Shown here: positions 10,799-19,382 of the stretch, piece by piece
Layout of the letters: every line of letters begins with the position of its first letter
Numbering within the stretch: position 1 is the stretch's first letter
Assembly (NCBI GenBank): GCA_016929495.1
Contig: JAFGIS010000475.1
Coordinates: 1 to 39,502 of the forward strand
DNA length: 39,502 nucleotides
Source of the DNA: Polyangiaceae bacterium
Lineage (GTDB): Bacteria; Myxococcota_A; Polyangia; Polyangiales; Polyangiaceae
Reading direction: 5' to 3'
The notes under the pieces: generated by a model
What the model was told of the DNA's origin: nothing
Seen by the model: only the letters and a program-made list of their open reading frames with translations
The model's database searches: none
Position numbers and translations under genes: made by a program

Positions 10799-12073
10799 AT
10801 GCGGAAGGGTACAAGTGCGTACGCGTTGGTCATCGTCGGTTCGGCACTGGTCTGTTCGTGTGGGACCGATTCCACCTCGACAGAGGGAGATAGCGGCGGT
10901 TCGGTCGCCACGGGCGGCTTCACGGCTGAAAGCGGCGGGAGCACGAGCGGCGGGGCTTCCTCGCTCGGCGGTCAGGCACCGACGGGAGGCGTCGCGCCCA
11001 CCGGCGGCGTCGCACCCACCGGCGGCGTCGCGCCCACGGGCGGCGTCGCGCCCACTGGCGGCGTCGCGCCCACCGGCGGTGTCGCGCCCACGGGCGGCGT
11101 CGCGCCCACCGGCGGCACTCAGCAGAGCACGGGCGGTCGCAGTGGCAGGGGTGGCACCAGCGGCAGGGGCGGCGCAACAGGCACCGGCGGCGATACGAGC
11201 GCAACAGGTGGCGACGTGGGCTCCGGCGGCGACACGAGCGCAGCAGGCGGCGACACGAGCGCGGCAGGCGGCGACGTGGGCTCCGGCGGGGACACGACCG
11301 GAACAGGCGGAGGCGGACCCGCTTCCTCCTCTCCAGGTTGCGGCTCGGCGAATACCACCTCGCCTTGCAGCGCCAAGGGGACCACGTGCAGCCTGAATGT
11401 CGACGGCAAGGACCGAACCTACTACGTACAACTGCCGTCGAGCTACAGCGCGTCCACGCCGTATCCGGTGATCTTCCAGTTCCACCCGTGGGGTGGCTCG
11501 GCCGACCAGGCCATGACCATGTACCAGCTCAATTCCAAGATACCGGACGCGATCTACGTGACGCCGCAGGGTCTGCCCGCCGGTGGTAGCAGCCCGGGAT
11601 GGGCGAACACCAACGGCGAAGACATTGCCTTCACCAAAGCGATGCTCGCCGATGTCCAGGGCAAGTACTGTGTGGACAACGCCCGCATCTTTTCCACCGG
11701 CTTCAGCTACGGCGGCATGATGTCGTTCGCCATCGGTTGCGAAATGAGCGACGTGTTCCGCGCCATCGCGCCGATGGCGGGCTCGCTCTACAGTGACATG
11801 AACTGCAAGGGTACCGGCCCTGCCATCGCCATGTGGGGCTCGCACGGCACGTCAGATACCGTCGTCCCGATCGACGATGGACGTGCGGCGCTCAACAAGA
11901 TCCTGCAGCAGAACCACTGCGGGACCGAAACGACAGCCGTGGATCCGAGCCCCTGCGTGAAATACCAGGGTTGCGACGCAGGCTATGACGTGACCTGGTG
12001 CGAGTGGGATGGCCCGCACGGCATGCCCAGCTTCGGCAGCAGCTCCATCGCGGAGTTCTTCAAGTCGTTCTAG
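10799..12073 (+). CDS. Secreted CE1-like esterase lipoprotein (LpqC / feruloyl esterase or PHB depolymerase type)
   Basis: A 424-residue lipoprotein. The signal peptide ends in LVCSC (about residue 21). Residues 35-175 are a linker with eight perfect-length GG(V)APT units and several GGDTSA/GGDVGS units. Residues about 180-424 form an alpha/beta-hydrolase of the carbohydrate esterase 1/LpqC group. The evidence is the oxyanion strand VIFQFHPWGG, the nucleophile elbow GFSYGGM with Ser303, a likely acid Asp353 in SDTVVP, and His407 in DGPHGMP. Paired Cys in the domain (for example CSAKGTTC, CVKYQGC) fit an exported enzyme. Family members cleave ferulate or acetyl esters on arabinoxylan, or polyhydroxyalkanoates. 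The neighbouring arabinofuranosidase-family genes favour plant cell-wall esters, but substrate is inference. Confidence 0.85.
   Translation: MRKGTSAYALVIVGSALVCSCGTDSTSTEGDSGGSVATGGFTAESGGSTSGGASSLGGQAPTGGVAPTGGVAPTGGVAPTGGVAPTGGVAPTGGVAPTGGVAPTGGTQQSTGGRSGRGGTSGRGGATGTGGDTSATGGDVGSGGDTSAAGGDTSAAGGDVGSGGDTTGTGGGGPASSSPGCGSANTTSPCSAKGTTCSLNVDGKDRTYYVQLPSSYSASTPYPVIFQFHPWGGSADQAMTMYQLNSKIPDAIYVTPQGLPAGGSSPGWANTNGEDIAFTKAMLADVQGKYCVDNARIFSTGFSYGGMMSFAIGCEMSDVFRAIAPMAGSLYSDMNCKGTGPAIAMWGSHGTSDTVVPIDDGRAALNKILQQNHCGTETTAVDPSPCVKYQGCDAGYDVTWCEWDGPHGMPSFGSSSIAEFFKSF
10976..11119 (+). repeat. 18-bp coding repeat, eight copies (APTGGV linker)
   Basis: Eight tandem 18-bp units encode APTGGV, with the last ending in T. 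Variation is almost all at third codon positions, so the peptide is conserved. It is a likely length-variable linker between lipid anchor and esterase. Confidence 0.9.
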
Positions 12074-12079
12074 TCGGCG

Positions 12080-12105
12080 GCCTACCGGGGCGAGCCCGGG
12101 CAGGC
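12080..12105 (+). terminator. Possible terminator hairpin after the esterase gene
   Basis: GCCT/AGGC outer arms and CCGGG/CCCGG inner arms form an interrupted stem around GCGAG, starting six bases after the stop. There is no U-tract. Confidence 0.35.
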
Positions 12106-12185
12106 AACGGCCTCATCGTGTCCCGGACCATCGTCGTAGAGGCCTGTCCACCGTCGCGGGCACAGGTGGTCCTTGGACCCTTCGA

Positions 12186-12722
12186 ATGCCCGCGCGCCGG
12201 CATCGTTCGTCATTCGTCTCGACGCTCGCCCTGGACCTGGTCGGGTTGGGGGCGCTCCCAGTGGCCGCATGCGACCGCGATGCGGAAGCCCTCGTGGCGA
12301 GACCGCTACCGAACGGCTTCACGCGGGTCGACGACTCGCCTCTGCTGGACTCGGGGGCGCCATTCGTGGGCATCATCGTACCCCAGACCCATGCGGCGGA
12401 GTTCGCCGTCACGCACGCGAGAGCGCAGTCGTACTGGACGCCCGCCGTCTCGGACGTGCTCGAGCTCGGCCGCACATTGCGCGGACAGCTTCGTCGTCAC
12501 GATCCGGATGTCGCCTCGCGCCTCGCGGAATATCGGTTCCAGGTCGTGGGAGTGGTGCGGACTGGCAGGCGCCTGCTGTTCGTCAACGGCTTCTGTTCGC
12601 AGCCAGCAGATTGGCATGAACGCCCGGTGCGCGTGAAAGACGGGGGCGACTGCTACTTCCGGCTCATGTTCGAGCCTTCGAGCGGAGCCATTTCGGAATT
12701 CTCCGTCAACGGCGAATCCTAG
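12186..12722 (+). CDS. Small hypothetical lipoprotein
   Basis: A 178-residue protein starting at ATG 12186, where a signal peptide begins: MPARRHRSSF, a hydrophobic stretch (TLALDLVGLGAL) and lipobox PVAAC at about residue 29. The open frame extends to 12009 but the extra residues are Ser/Arg-rich and overlap the esterase, so they are rejected. The mature part has the segments FVGIIVPQTHAAEFAVT and YRFQVVGVVRTGRRLLFVNG, then FCSQPADWHER and GGDCYFRLMFEPSSGAISEFSVNG, the last resembling a short beta-sheet domain with two Cys. I do not recognise the family. It lies between the esterase and the AraC regulator and may be periplasmic. Confidence 0.65.
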   Translation: MPARRHRSSFVSTLALDLVGLGALPVAACDRDAEALVARPLPNGFTRVDDSPLLDSGAPFVGIIVPQTHAAEFAVTHARAQSYWTPAVSDVLELGRTLRGQLRRHDPDVASRLAEYRFQVVGVVRTGRRLLFVNGFCSQPADWHERPVRVKDGGDCYFRLMFEPSSGAISEFSVNGES

Positions 12723-12895
12723 GGTGCGGGATCAGGGGCTCGGGCTCGCGACCTACCTCGAGTAGCCAGAACGATGGGTCGCCGGGCCGGCGCCGATCGG
12801 GTCCAGAGCAGCTCCTCCGAACAAGAAGACCCCGATTCCGACCTCCCCGACGCGCGCCGCTGACCGACAGTGATACCCTGGCATGCTCCCTGTTC

Positions 12896-13702
12896 ATGCA
12901 GGATCTCGTCGTAGCGCCTCGGCCCGGACTGCGGGTCCAGAACGCTGGGCTGTTCGTCAGTCCCGGGCAGGGGACTCATCCTGACCGCGTGCTCGATTCC
13001 TACGAGCTCATCTTCGTACGCAGGGGAACCCTATCCCTGTGGGAGCAGAACCACCGTTTCGATGTGCTCGCAGGCCAGACGCTCCTGCTGTGGCCGGGAC
13101 GACGGCACTACGGGGCGGCGCCCTACCCCAAGTCGCTGTCGTTCTACTGGCTCCACTTCCAGCTCCCGGACCGACCAAGGAAGTCAGGTCTGAGAGTCCC
13201 GCAACACGCGCACGTCGCGCGAGCCGATCGCCTGACCGAGCTGTTCCACCGGTTTCTCGACGACCAGGAGGCCGGAAGGCTCGAGCCCTTGGATGCCGCG
13301 CTACTGCTGCTGATGATGTTGTCCGAAGTGGCGCGAAGACCGGCCGGCGATACCGGCCACGAAACCGTGCTCGTGGGCCGCGCCGAGGCGTACATCTCGA
13401 GCCATCTCACCGAACCTCTCTCGACCGGCCGCATCGCTCGAGCGCTGCGGGTCAATCCGGACTACCTGAACCGGACATTTCGTCGCGCGCGTCAGATGAC
13501 GCTCACCGAGCACATCCATCGTAGAAGGTTGCACGATGCCGAAGCCCTGCTGCGCGAAGCGACCGACTCCGTCCTGGAGATCGCGACCGCATGCGGATTC
13601 GCCAGCGTCGGGCACTTCCGTCGCGTATTCGAGCGTCACCATGGGCTCTCCCCCACCGCGTACCGTAGGCTCTATGCTCGCACTCACGTCAACGTACGGT
13701 GA
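12896..13702 (+). CDS. AraC-family transcriptional regulator
   Basis: A 268-residue AraC regulator. Residues 1-100 make a cupin-like sensing domain (ELIFVRRGTLSLWEQNHRFD, GQTLLLWPGRRHYG, SFYWLHFQLPD), as in sugar-responsive members. Residues about 160-262 are the double helix-turn-helix DNA-binding domain, with ISSHLTEPLSTGRIARALRV for the first motif and VLEIATACGFASVGHFRRVF followed by HGLSPTAYRR for the second, the signature of the family. The stop overlaps an in-frame GTG of the GH127 gene downstream, which continues on the same strand, so this regulator very likely controls that gene and perhaps the convergent GH127. The inducer is probably a sugar such as arabinose-containing oligosaccharide (inference). 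Confidence 0.9.
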   Translation: MQDLVVAPRPGLRVQNAGLFVSPGQGTHPDRVLDSYELIFVRRGTLSLWEQNHRFDVLAGQTLLLWPGRRHYGAAPYPKSLSFYWLHFQLPDRPRKSGLRVPQHAHVARADRLTELFHRFLDDQEAGRLEPLDAALLLLMMLSEVARRPAGDTGHETVLVGRAEAYISSHLTEPLSTGRIARALRVNPDYLNRTFRRARQMTLTEHIHRRRLHDAEALLREATDSVLEIATACGFASVGHFRRVFERHHGLSPTAYRRLYARTHVNVR

Positions 13703-13728
13703 CGGGTACGCGCTCAGCCCTGTATCCT
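13699..13728 (+). promoter_or_regulatory. Putative promoter of the first GH127 gene, leaderless geometry
   Basis: GTGACG (13699-13704), an 18-bp spacer, then TATCCT (13723-13728), which ends six bases before ATG 13735. It would let the enzyme be transcribed separately from the AraC gene. The GGAGA before the ATG is only one base away, too close for a normal ribosome site. Confidence 0.4.
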
Positions 13729-13734
13729 CGGAGA

Positions 13735-16104
13735 ATGGGTCGCGCGCCTGACGACTACGCCATCCGAGCCGTACCTCTGCACGCGGTGCGGCTCGACGAC
13801 TGTTTCTGGGCGCCGCGCCTCGAGACCAACCGCGCCGTCACCGTTCGGTCGATTCTCGACAAATGCGAGACGACAGGGCGAGTGTGGCGCTTCGAAGAGG
13901 CCGCCGCGGTGCTGGGTGGCCGCGCCCCGAGCGGCCAACCCTCGCCCGGTCTGCCTTGCGACGACAGCGACGTCTACAAGATCATCGAGGCCATAGCCCA
14001 TGTCCTCGCCGCCACCCCGGACGCGCGACTCGAGGCCGTTGTCGACGAGCTGGTCGCCAAGATCGGCGCGGCGCAAGAGCCCGACGGCTACCTCTACACG
14101 GCACGCACCATGGCCCCGGATCTGCCTGTGCCTCACCCGTGGTCGGGTGCGGAGCGCTGGACTCGAGATACCGATCTGAGTCACGAGCTGTACAACTTGG
14201 GTCATCTCTACCAGGCCGCAGCTGCGTACTTCCGGGCTACCGGCAAGCGAGCGTTGCTCGAGATCGCGATACGAACAGCGGATCTCTTGGTCGACACCTT
14301 TGGTCCAGGCAAGCGTTCGATGTGGCCCGGCCATCAGATCACGGAGATGGCCCTGGTGGAGCTGTATCGGATCACTGGGCACGGGCCCTACCTTGCGCTC
14401 GCCCGGTACTTCCTGGAGGAACGCGCACCCGACGGAAAGCCCAGAAGCGGCCAACAGTACAACCAGTCGCACTCCCGGATCCTCGATCAGACCGAAGCGG
14501 TGGGCCACGCGGTGCATGCCACTTACATGTACGCGGGTATCGCGGACGTGGCGGCCCTGACCGGAGCCGCCGACTATGTCGCCATGCTCGGCCGCGTCTG
14601 GAATGACCTCGTCGGTCACAAACTCTACGTCACCGGAAGCATCGGCGCGCAAAGGGTGCATGAAAGCTTCGGCCCGGCCGATGCGCTCGACAATCTGACG
14701 GCGTTCAACGAGACCTGCGCCGCGATCGGGCTCGTGTACTGGAGCCACAGGATGTTCCTGCTCCACGGGCATGCCTCCGCGATCGATGTGCTCGAGCGCG
14801 CACTGTATAACGGCATCCTGGCAGGCGTCTCGCTGGATGGCGTCGGGTTCTTCTATGCGAACCCGCTCGAGTCCTTCGCGGAACACGAGCGCAGCGCCTG
14901 GTTCGAGTGCGCTTGCTGTCCGGGCAATCTCGCGCGGTTCCTGGCGTCGGTACCGGGCTACCAGTACGCTCACCAGGGTAGTACGCTGTTCGTCAACCTG
15001 TTCGCGGCTGGCAGCGCACGGATCACTCTGGACGACGAGAGGCTCGTCGGGCTCGTCCAACAGACCCGCTATCCGTGGGACGGCCAGGTGCGGCTCACGT
15101 GGACTCGTGCGCCGCCGGATGCGTTGACGCTGAAACTCCGCGTACCCGGATGGGCCCGGGAGGAGCCTGTGCCGAGCGATCTCTACCGCTTCCTCGGCAC
15201 CGCCGAGGAGCAACCGACCCTCTCGCTCAACGGAGCGCCGGTCCGCCTCGAGATCCAGGACGGCTACGTGGCTCTCGAGCGACACTGGCGAGATGGGGAC
15301 GAGGTACTTCTCACTCTTCCGATGCCGGTACGACGCGTGCTCGCCCATGATCGCGTCATGGCCGACCGGGGACGCATGGCGTTGCAGCGCGGTCCCATCG
15401 TGTACGCGCTCGAGGGCGTCGACCACTCGCGGGGTGAAGTCCTCAACGTCGCCATAGCGGACGACACGGCGCTAGAAGCCTGTTTCCGCCCGGAGCTCCT
15501 GGGGGGAATGGGCGTGATCTCGGGCCAGGCCGAGAGGCTCTGCCGCGACCGTTCGGGCAGAGTCGAGTGCGAACGGATCGACTTCACGGCGATCCCCTAC
15601 TGTGCCTGGGCCAACCGCGGCCCCACCGAGATGCTGGTGTGGATCCCCAGGACCCGGAGCGACGCCTGGGTTCGGCCGGCACCGACCCTCGCTTCCACGA
15701 GCCGCGTCACTGTGTCGGCGGGCAGCTGTGCGCGCGCGGCCAACGACCAGTACGATCCGACCTCGTCACACGATGAATCGCGCAAGAACACCCGGCTCGA
15801 GCCGGACCAGGACGGGAGCGTCTGGATCGACTACGAGTTCCCGGAGCCTGCGCGCGTGAGCGAGGCCTCCGTGTACTGGTTCGAGGCGACGGATTGGCGC
15901 AAGGAGGACTCGCCCGCCTCCTGGCGCCTGCTGTACCGGGACGGCGAGCGCTACCTTCCGGTACGAACGAGCGACCGCTACGGCACCGCGCTCGACCGCT
16001 ACCATCGGGTCAGGTTCGTCCCGGTGGTGACGGCCGCGCTCCGGCTCGAAGCCGTGCCCAAGGCTCAGTCGGCCGTGGGCCTGCTCGAGTGGCGAGTCCA
16101 GTGA
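13735..16104 (+). CDS. GH127 family glycosidase (beta-L-arabinofuranosidase type), cytoplasmic
   Basis: A 789-residue GH127 (DUF1680) enzyme without signal peptide. It opens with the family block VPLHAVRLDDCFWAPRLETN. The metal/catalytic site of the family is complete: FNETC gives Glu326 and Cys328, and CACCPGN gives Cys394 and Cys395, matching the Glu-x-Cys...Cys-Cys zinc-thiolate arrangement known from HypBA1-type enzymes, in which one of the paired Cys is the nucleophile. The (alpha/alpha)6 barrel spans about residues 20-420, followed by beta-sandwich domains. The last 120 residues (SVWIDYEFPEPARVSEASVY onward) look like an added discoidin-like carbohydrate-binding module. The family removes beta-L-arabinofuranose from oligosaccharides or glycoproteins. 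ATG 13735 is preferred to GTG 13699 because the conserved start follows closely. Its 3' end overlaps the convergent GH127 gene by 40 bases. Confidence 0.9.
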   Translation: MGRAPDDYAIRAVPLHAVRLDDCFWAPRLETNRAVTVRSILDKCETTGRVWRFEEAAAVLGGRAPSGQPSPGLPCDDSDVYKIIEAIAHVLAATPDARLEAVVDELVAKIGAAQEPDGYLYTARTMAPDLPVPHPWSGAERWTRDTDLSHELYNLGHLYQAAAAYFRATGKRALLEIAIRTADLLVDTFGPGKRSMWPGHQITEMALVELYRITGHGPYLALARYFLEERAPDGKPRSGQQYNQSHSRILDQTEAVGHAVHATYMYAGIADVAALTGAADYVAMLGRVWNDLVGHKLYVTGSIGAQRVHESFGPADALDNLTAFNETCAAIGLVYWSHRMFLLHGHASAIDVLERALYNGILAGVSLDGVGFFYANPLESFAEHERSAWFECACCPGNLARFLASVPGYQYAHQGSTLFVNLFAAGSARITLDDERLVGLVQQTRYPWDGQVRLTWTRAPPDALTLKLRVPGWAREEPVPSDLYRFLGTAEEQPTLSLNGAPVRLEIQDGYVALERHWRDGDEVLLTLPMPVRRVLAHDRVMADRGRMALQRGPIVYALEGVDHSRGEVLNVAIADDTALEACFRPELLGGMGVISGQAERLCRDRSGRVECERIDFTAIPYCAWANRGPTEMLVWIPRTRSDAWVRPAPTLASTSRVTVSAGSCARAANDQYDPTSSHDESRKNTRLEPDQDGSVWIDYEFPEPARVSEASVYWFEATDWRKEDSPASWRLLYRDGERYLPVRTSDRYGTALDRYHRVRFVPVVTAALRLEAVPKAQSAVGLLEWRVQ

Positions 16105-18665
16105 GTGGTTCTGCCCGGCCGCCTCCGGGTCCAGAACAGCAAGCCCAGCGAAAGGAGTAGCCCCGCCGCACCGGAGCCTTCTGTGCGCCCTGCAACCCTG
16201 CACCCGCATCCGCCTTCGTCTCCTTGCTCGGAAGCCTTGGCGATCGAGGCACCGGCCTCCGCCGCGCTGCCACCCGTGCCGCCAGCGCCGCCGGATGTCC
16301 CAGCGCGACCAGCGGCTGCTGTCATACCGCCCGAATCGCCCGCGCCTCCGGTCGCAGGTCCGCCGGCGCCGGCTTGCGTGCCGCCTGAACCGCCAGACAC
16401 CGCGGTGCCGGCGCTGCCGCCATTGCCCCCACCGACAGGCTCAGCGCCCCCGCTGCCTGTCAGACCGCCAGCATTGGTGCCGCCATTGCCTGCGACTGCG
16501 CCTCCCCCAACGCCCGTCGAGCCGCCCGGACTGCGGCCTCCAACGCCCGTTCGGCCGCCGGTGCTCGTGGCGCCGCCACTGGTAGACTGCCCTCCGGCAC
16601 TGGTCGTGCCACCGCCAGCCGACCGCCCACCAGCGCTGGTCGTGCCCCCGGTGCCCGACGCGCCGCCGGCTCCGCCGGAGCCATCCGTCCCACCCGCTGT
16701 CACCGTCGGGCAGACGAGATTCGTAGTCGCCGTCCCGCCCGAGGCTCCGGACAGTTTCCAGTAGATGCCGTATCTATCCTGGTAGCGTGAGTAGTGCGGA
16801 ATGAATACCAGCTTTCCGTCCGAATCCGTGTTCTTGAGATTGAATTCGAGCTTGCCCGCGGTCTGCACCAGGTTGCTCTGGATGTTGGCGAGCCAGTCGT
16901 TGATCGTGCTGCCCCCGTTGACGGCAATGGTCTCCTGCAGGCCCGTGGGCTTGGTCGCCTTGAGCACCTGCACGCCGTGCGACGCCGTGGTCATGCTGGC
17001 GGTTCCGAGGCCCGCGGAGAGGACGAGTGGCCCGTAGGTGAACGCCACGGAGTTCTGGTTGTCCTGCAGCCTCGACACCTGCACGAAGAGCGGGAACGCG
17101 AGCTCCGCCGTGTCGCCGGCCTGCCACACCCGGCTCACAGCGAGGAAACCGTCGGATTCGACGGGGGTGACCACCTGACCGTTGACCGCAACCGCCATCG
17201 CGCAGGTCGAAGTCCAGTCGGGCTTTCTGAACTTCAGACTGACCGCGTCGGTCGGGGCGGCGTCGATGGTGAACGTCACGTTGTTCGTGAGAGGAAGCTC
17301 CGTCGTCTGGGTCAGCGACAGCCCTCGTTCCTTCCAGTCCAGCGTCGAGCTCACGTAGTAGGTGACCCAGAGGTCCTTGCCGTCGTGGAAGTACACGCTG
17401 TCGTTGAGCTTGGTGAAGTTCTCCATGCCCGTGCCGGTACAGCACCAGAAGTGGTTCGTCGCGGAGCCGAACACCTTGAAATACCCCGTCCCCATGGCTT
17501 TGAAGTACGTCGTCATTCCCGTGTCGGGGTTCATCGAGGCCAAGATCTCGTTGATATGGATTCTCTCGTAGAAGTCTGCGTACTTGACGTCACCGGTGAC
17601 CCTGAACAGGTCCCGTGCGAGCTTCGACATGTTGTAGGAGTTGCAGGTCTCGTTGTTGACATTGTCACGTCTTGCATCGAGCCTTCCGGGCTCGTGAAAA
17701 TGCTCGTCCTGGCTGTTTCCACCGGTGACGTAGCTGTGACTGTTCTGCACGATGCTCAAGAACTTGTCGGCCGCATTGAAGTAGGACTGTTCGCTCGACC
17801 CTAACGTTCGATAGCGATTCAAGGCGCCGATGAACTTGGGGATCGTCGTGTTGGCGTGCTTCCCATTCAAGGTGTCGTTGCCGCTCGCCGTGGTCGTGAA
17901 TAGGCTCGTATCGTCGAAAACATGAGCCACCGCCAGGTGATTGGCATTGTTCGTGAGCTTGTAGAGCTCGTACAGGGCGTCGTTCATTCCGCCGTACTCC
18001 TGGCCGAGCACCCTCGATCTCGAGCTCGAGCTCCAGCCGTTGGCTCGGCTGTTGATCCAGTCTCCCAACTTGCTCGCGACCGCAAGGGCGTCGGTGTTGC
18101 CCTCGTACTTGTAGACATCGATCAGACCGGCGAGGATCTTGTGCATGGTGTAGTAGGGCACCCAACCGCCGCTTCCGTTGTCGAAGTTGTCGAACTCGGA
18201 CATGGGCGATGCGAACAGAAACCCACTGGACAGCTGATACGACTGGAGCTTCGAAACCACGTCGTCGAGCTTGGCCTTGATCTGGCTGGCCAAAGCGACG
18301 TCGCTGCCCTCGGCTTGCCGGTAGGCCTGCGCGACCGCAGTCAGCCAGTGGCCCATCGAATGCCCGCGGATGTTCGTGCTCTCCCAGCCTCCGTAGAGGT
18401 TGGCCGGGTTCGTTCCCTGTGACACCGCCTTGAAACCAGCCAGGAGTCGGTCGGAGTCGAGCGTCGTGATGAGGTAGGCCACGTCCTTGTCGAACAGGTT
18501 CGTCTGGTACTCATCCGTGATCTGGACCTCATCCAGGGGGAACTCCTGCAGTTTGTCGACGCCGCTCTGGGCCGACGCTGTTCCCACCGTGAAGACGGCG
18601 CAGAGCAGTGGAACCGCCAGAACCGAAACCGGGGTGATGCCATCGAGCTTTCGGAGTGTCTTCAT
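16065..18665 (-). CDS. Secreted GH127-family glycosidase with MYXO-CTERM sorting tail
   Basis: An 866-residue protein. The signal peptide ends near TASAQ (about residue 33); TGGAGA lies ten bases before the ATG. Residues 40-640 form a GH127/DUF1680 enzyme. NNETC gives Glu339 and Cys341, and HFWCCTGTGMENF gives Cys408 and Cys409, so the Glu/Cys/Cys-Cys site is intact. A long Gly/Thr/Ser linker (about residues 660-800) leads to GGCGCR, a hydrophobic helix (GAAGLLLSLGLLFW) and TRRR, the MYXO-CTERM signal processed by myxosortase for surface display. Unusually, 17 further residues follow the Arg cluster. The enzyme should remove terminal arabinofuranose outside the cell, upstream of the cytoplasmic paralogue. 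It is convergent with that gene. Confidence 0.9.
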   Translation of the reverse strand: MKTLRKLDGITPVSVLAVPLLCAVFTVGTASAQSGVDKLQEFPLDEVQITDEYQTNLFDKDVAYLITTLDSDRLLAGFKAVSQGTNPANLYGGWESTNIRGHSMGHWLTAVAQAYRQAEGSDVALASQIKAKLDDVVSKLQSYQLSSGFLFASPMSEFDNFDNGSGGWVPYYTMHKILAGLIDVYKYEGNTDALAVASKLGDWINSRANGWSSSSRSRVLGQEYGGMNDALYELYKLTNNANHLAVAHVFDDTSLFTTTASGNDTLNGKHANTTIPKFIGALNRYRTLGSSEQSYFNAADKFLSIVQNSHSYVTGGNSQDEHFHEPGRLDARRDNVNNETCNSYNMSKLARDLFRVTGDVKYADFYERIHINEILASMNPDTGMTTYFKAMGTGYFKVFGSATNHFWCCTGTGMENFTKLNDSVYFHDGKDLWVTYYVSSTLDWKERGLSLTQTTELPLTNNVTFTIDAAPTDAVSLKFRKPDWTSTCAMAVAVNGQVVTPVESDGFLAVSRVWQAGDTAELAFPLFVQVSRLQDNQNSVAFTYGPLVLSAGLGTASMTTASHGVQVLKATKPTGLQETIAVNGGSTINDWLANIQSNLVQTAGKLEFNLKNTDSDGKLVFIPHYSRYQDRYGIYWKLSGASGGTATTNLVCPTVTAGGTDGSGGAGGASGTGGTTSAGGRSAGGGTTSAGGQSTSGGATSTGGRTGVGGRSPGGSTGVGGGAVAGNGGTNAGGLTGSGGAEPVGGGNGGSAGTAVSGGSGGTQAGAGGPATGGAGDSGGMTAAAGRAGTSGGAGGTGGSAAEAGASIAKASEQGDEGGCGCRVAGRTEGSGAAGLLLSLGLLFWTRRRPGRTTHWTRHSSRPTAD

Positions 18666-19382
18666 GGTGCAACGTCTCCAGCAATTGGGAACGGGGTTGT
18701 CCCCGAACGTGAGTCAACGCAAGGCCGGCGCGACGACGGGCAAGCATCGCGCCGGTGGTCGCTGTCGTAGGTTCCCAAGGCTCTCAGCCAGTGCCAAGGC
18801 GACGGATCCCGAGTAGATGATCCACAATCCGACTTTTCGGGCACACTCCATGTCCGGGCCATGTCCGGGGGGCTTCCGTTCCGAGAGTCTGGAAATGGAT
18901 CGATTTGTGCTCGGGGGATCGACGGCGACGTTTTCGCTCGTCACACTGATGTTTGTCCGTGACGGTCGCGCTTTGCCACGACATCGATGTTCGGCTGTCC
19001 AGGCTGGCGACCCCGCGTGGCAAAGCGAGCTCCCGCGCGTCCGGACTCTACCCCCGAGTCGGCATGCGATCGTTGGCGACGGCGGCGCGGGCCTCGATCC
19101 CCCTGACTACCTCCCCTCCCGAGCGTCCGACGGCCCCAATGCTCGTTCGGACCAATTCGCGAGCCATTTCGACGGGAAGAGGCTGTGCAGCGCTGTTCAG
19201 CCGCAACACTTGACACGGGAGCCCGCCTCCTTCGATCCTGCCTTCTTCGAGGAACTGCCGGGCCGACGGCCGGCCCTTGCCACACGCGAGTCGCTTCGTG
19301 ATCGAGCACCGGCTCCACGCTCCGTGCTGCTGCCGACCGCCGTCCGAGAGGGCGCCGGCGCGATAGCGGACAGGGTGCCAGG
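18666..19382. other. Intergenic region between GH127 and the histidine kinase
   Basis: About 717 bases between divergently transcribed genes. A direct repeat of CATGTCCGGG occurs twice near 18849-18870. Open frames here (for example 19048-19413 minus) show no known domain. Just before the kinase start, CAGGGT (19371-19376) ends six bases from the ATG, a weak copy of the leaderless pattern. Confidence 0.4.

Noticed and set aside
10976..11310. Regular short repeats that could be mistaken for a CRISPR array
   Set aside because: The units are in frame, differ at third positions, have no spacers and encode a Gly-rich linker.
10565..11845. A 426-residue minus-strand frame opposite the esterase, Ala/Gly/Arg-rich
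   Set aside because: It is the antisense of the APTGGV linker and catalytic domain; composition is repetitive and no family is recognised.
13714..15426. A 570-residue minus-strand frame opposite the first GH127 gene
   Set aside because: The plus strand has intact catalytic motifs; the antisense frame has no recognisable domain.
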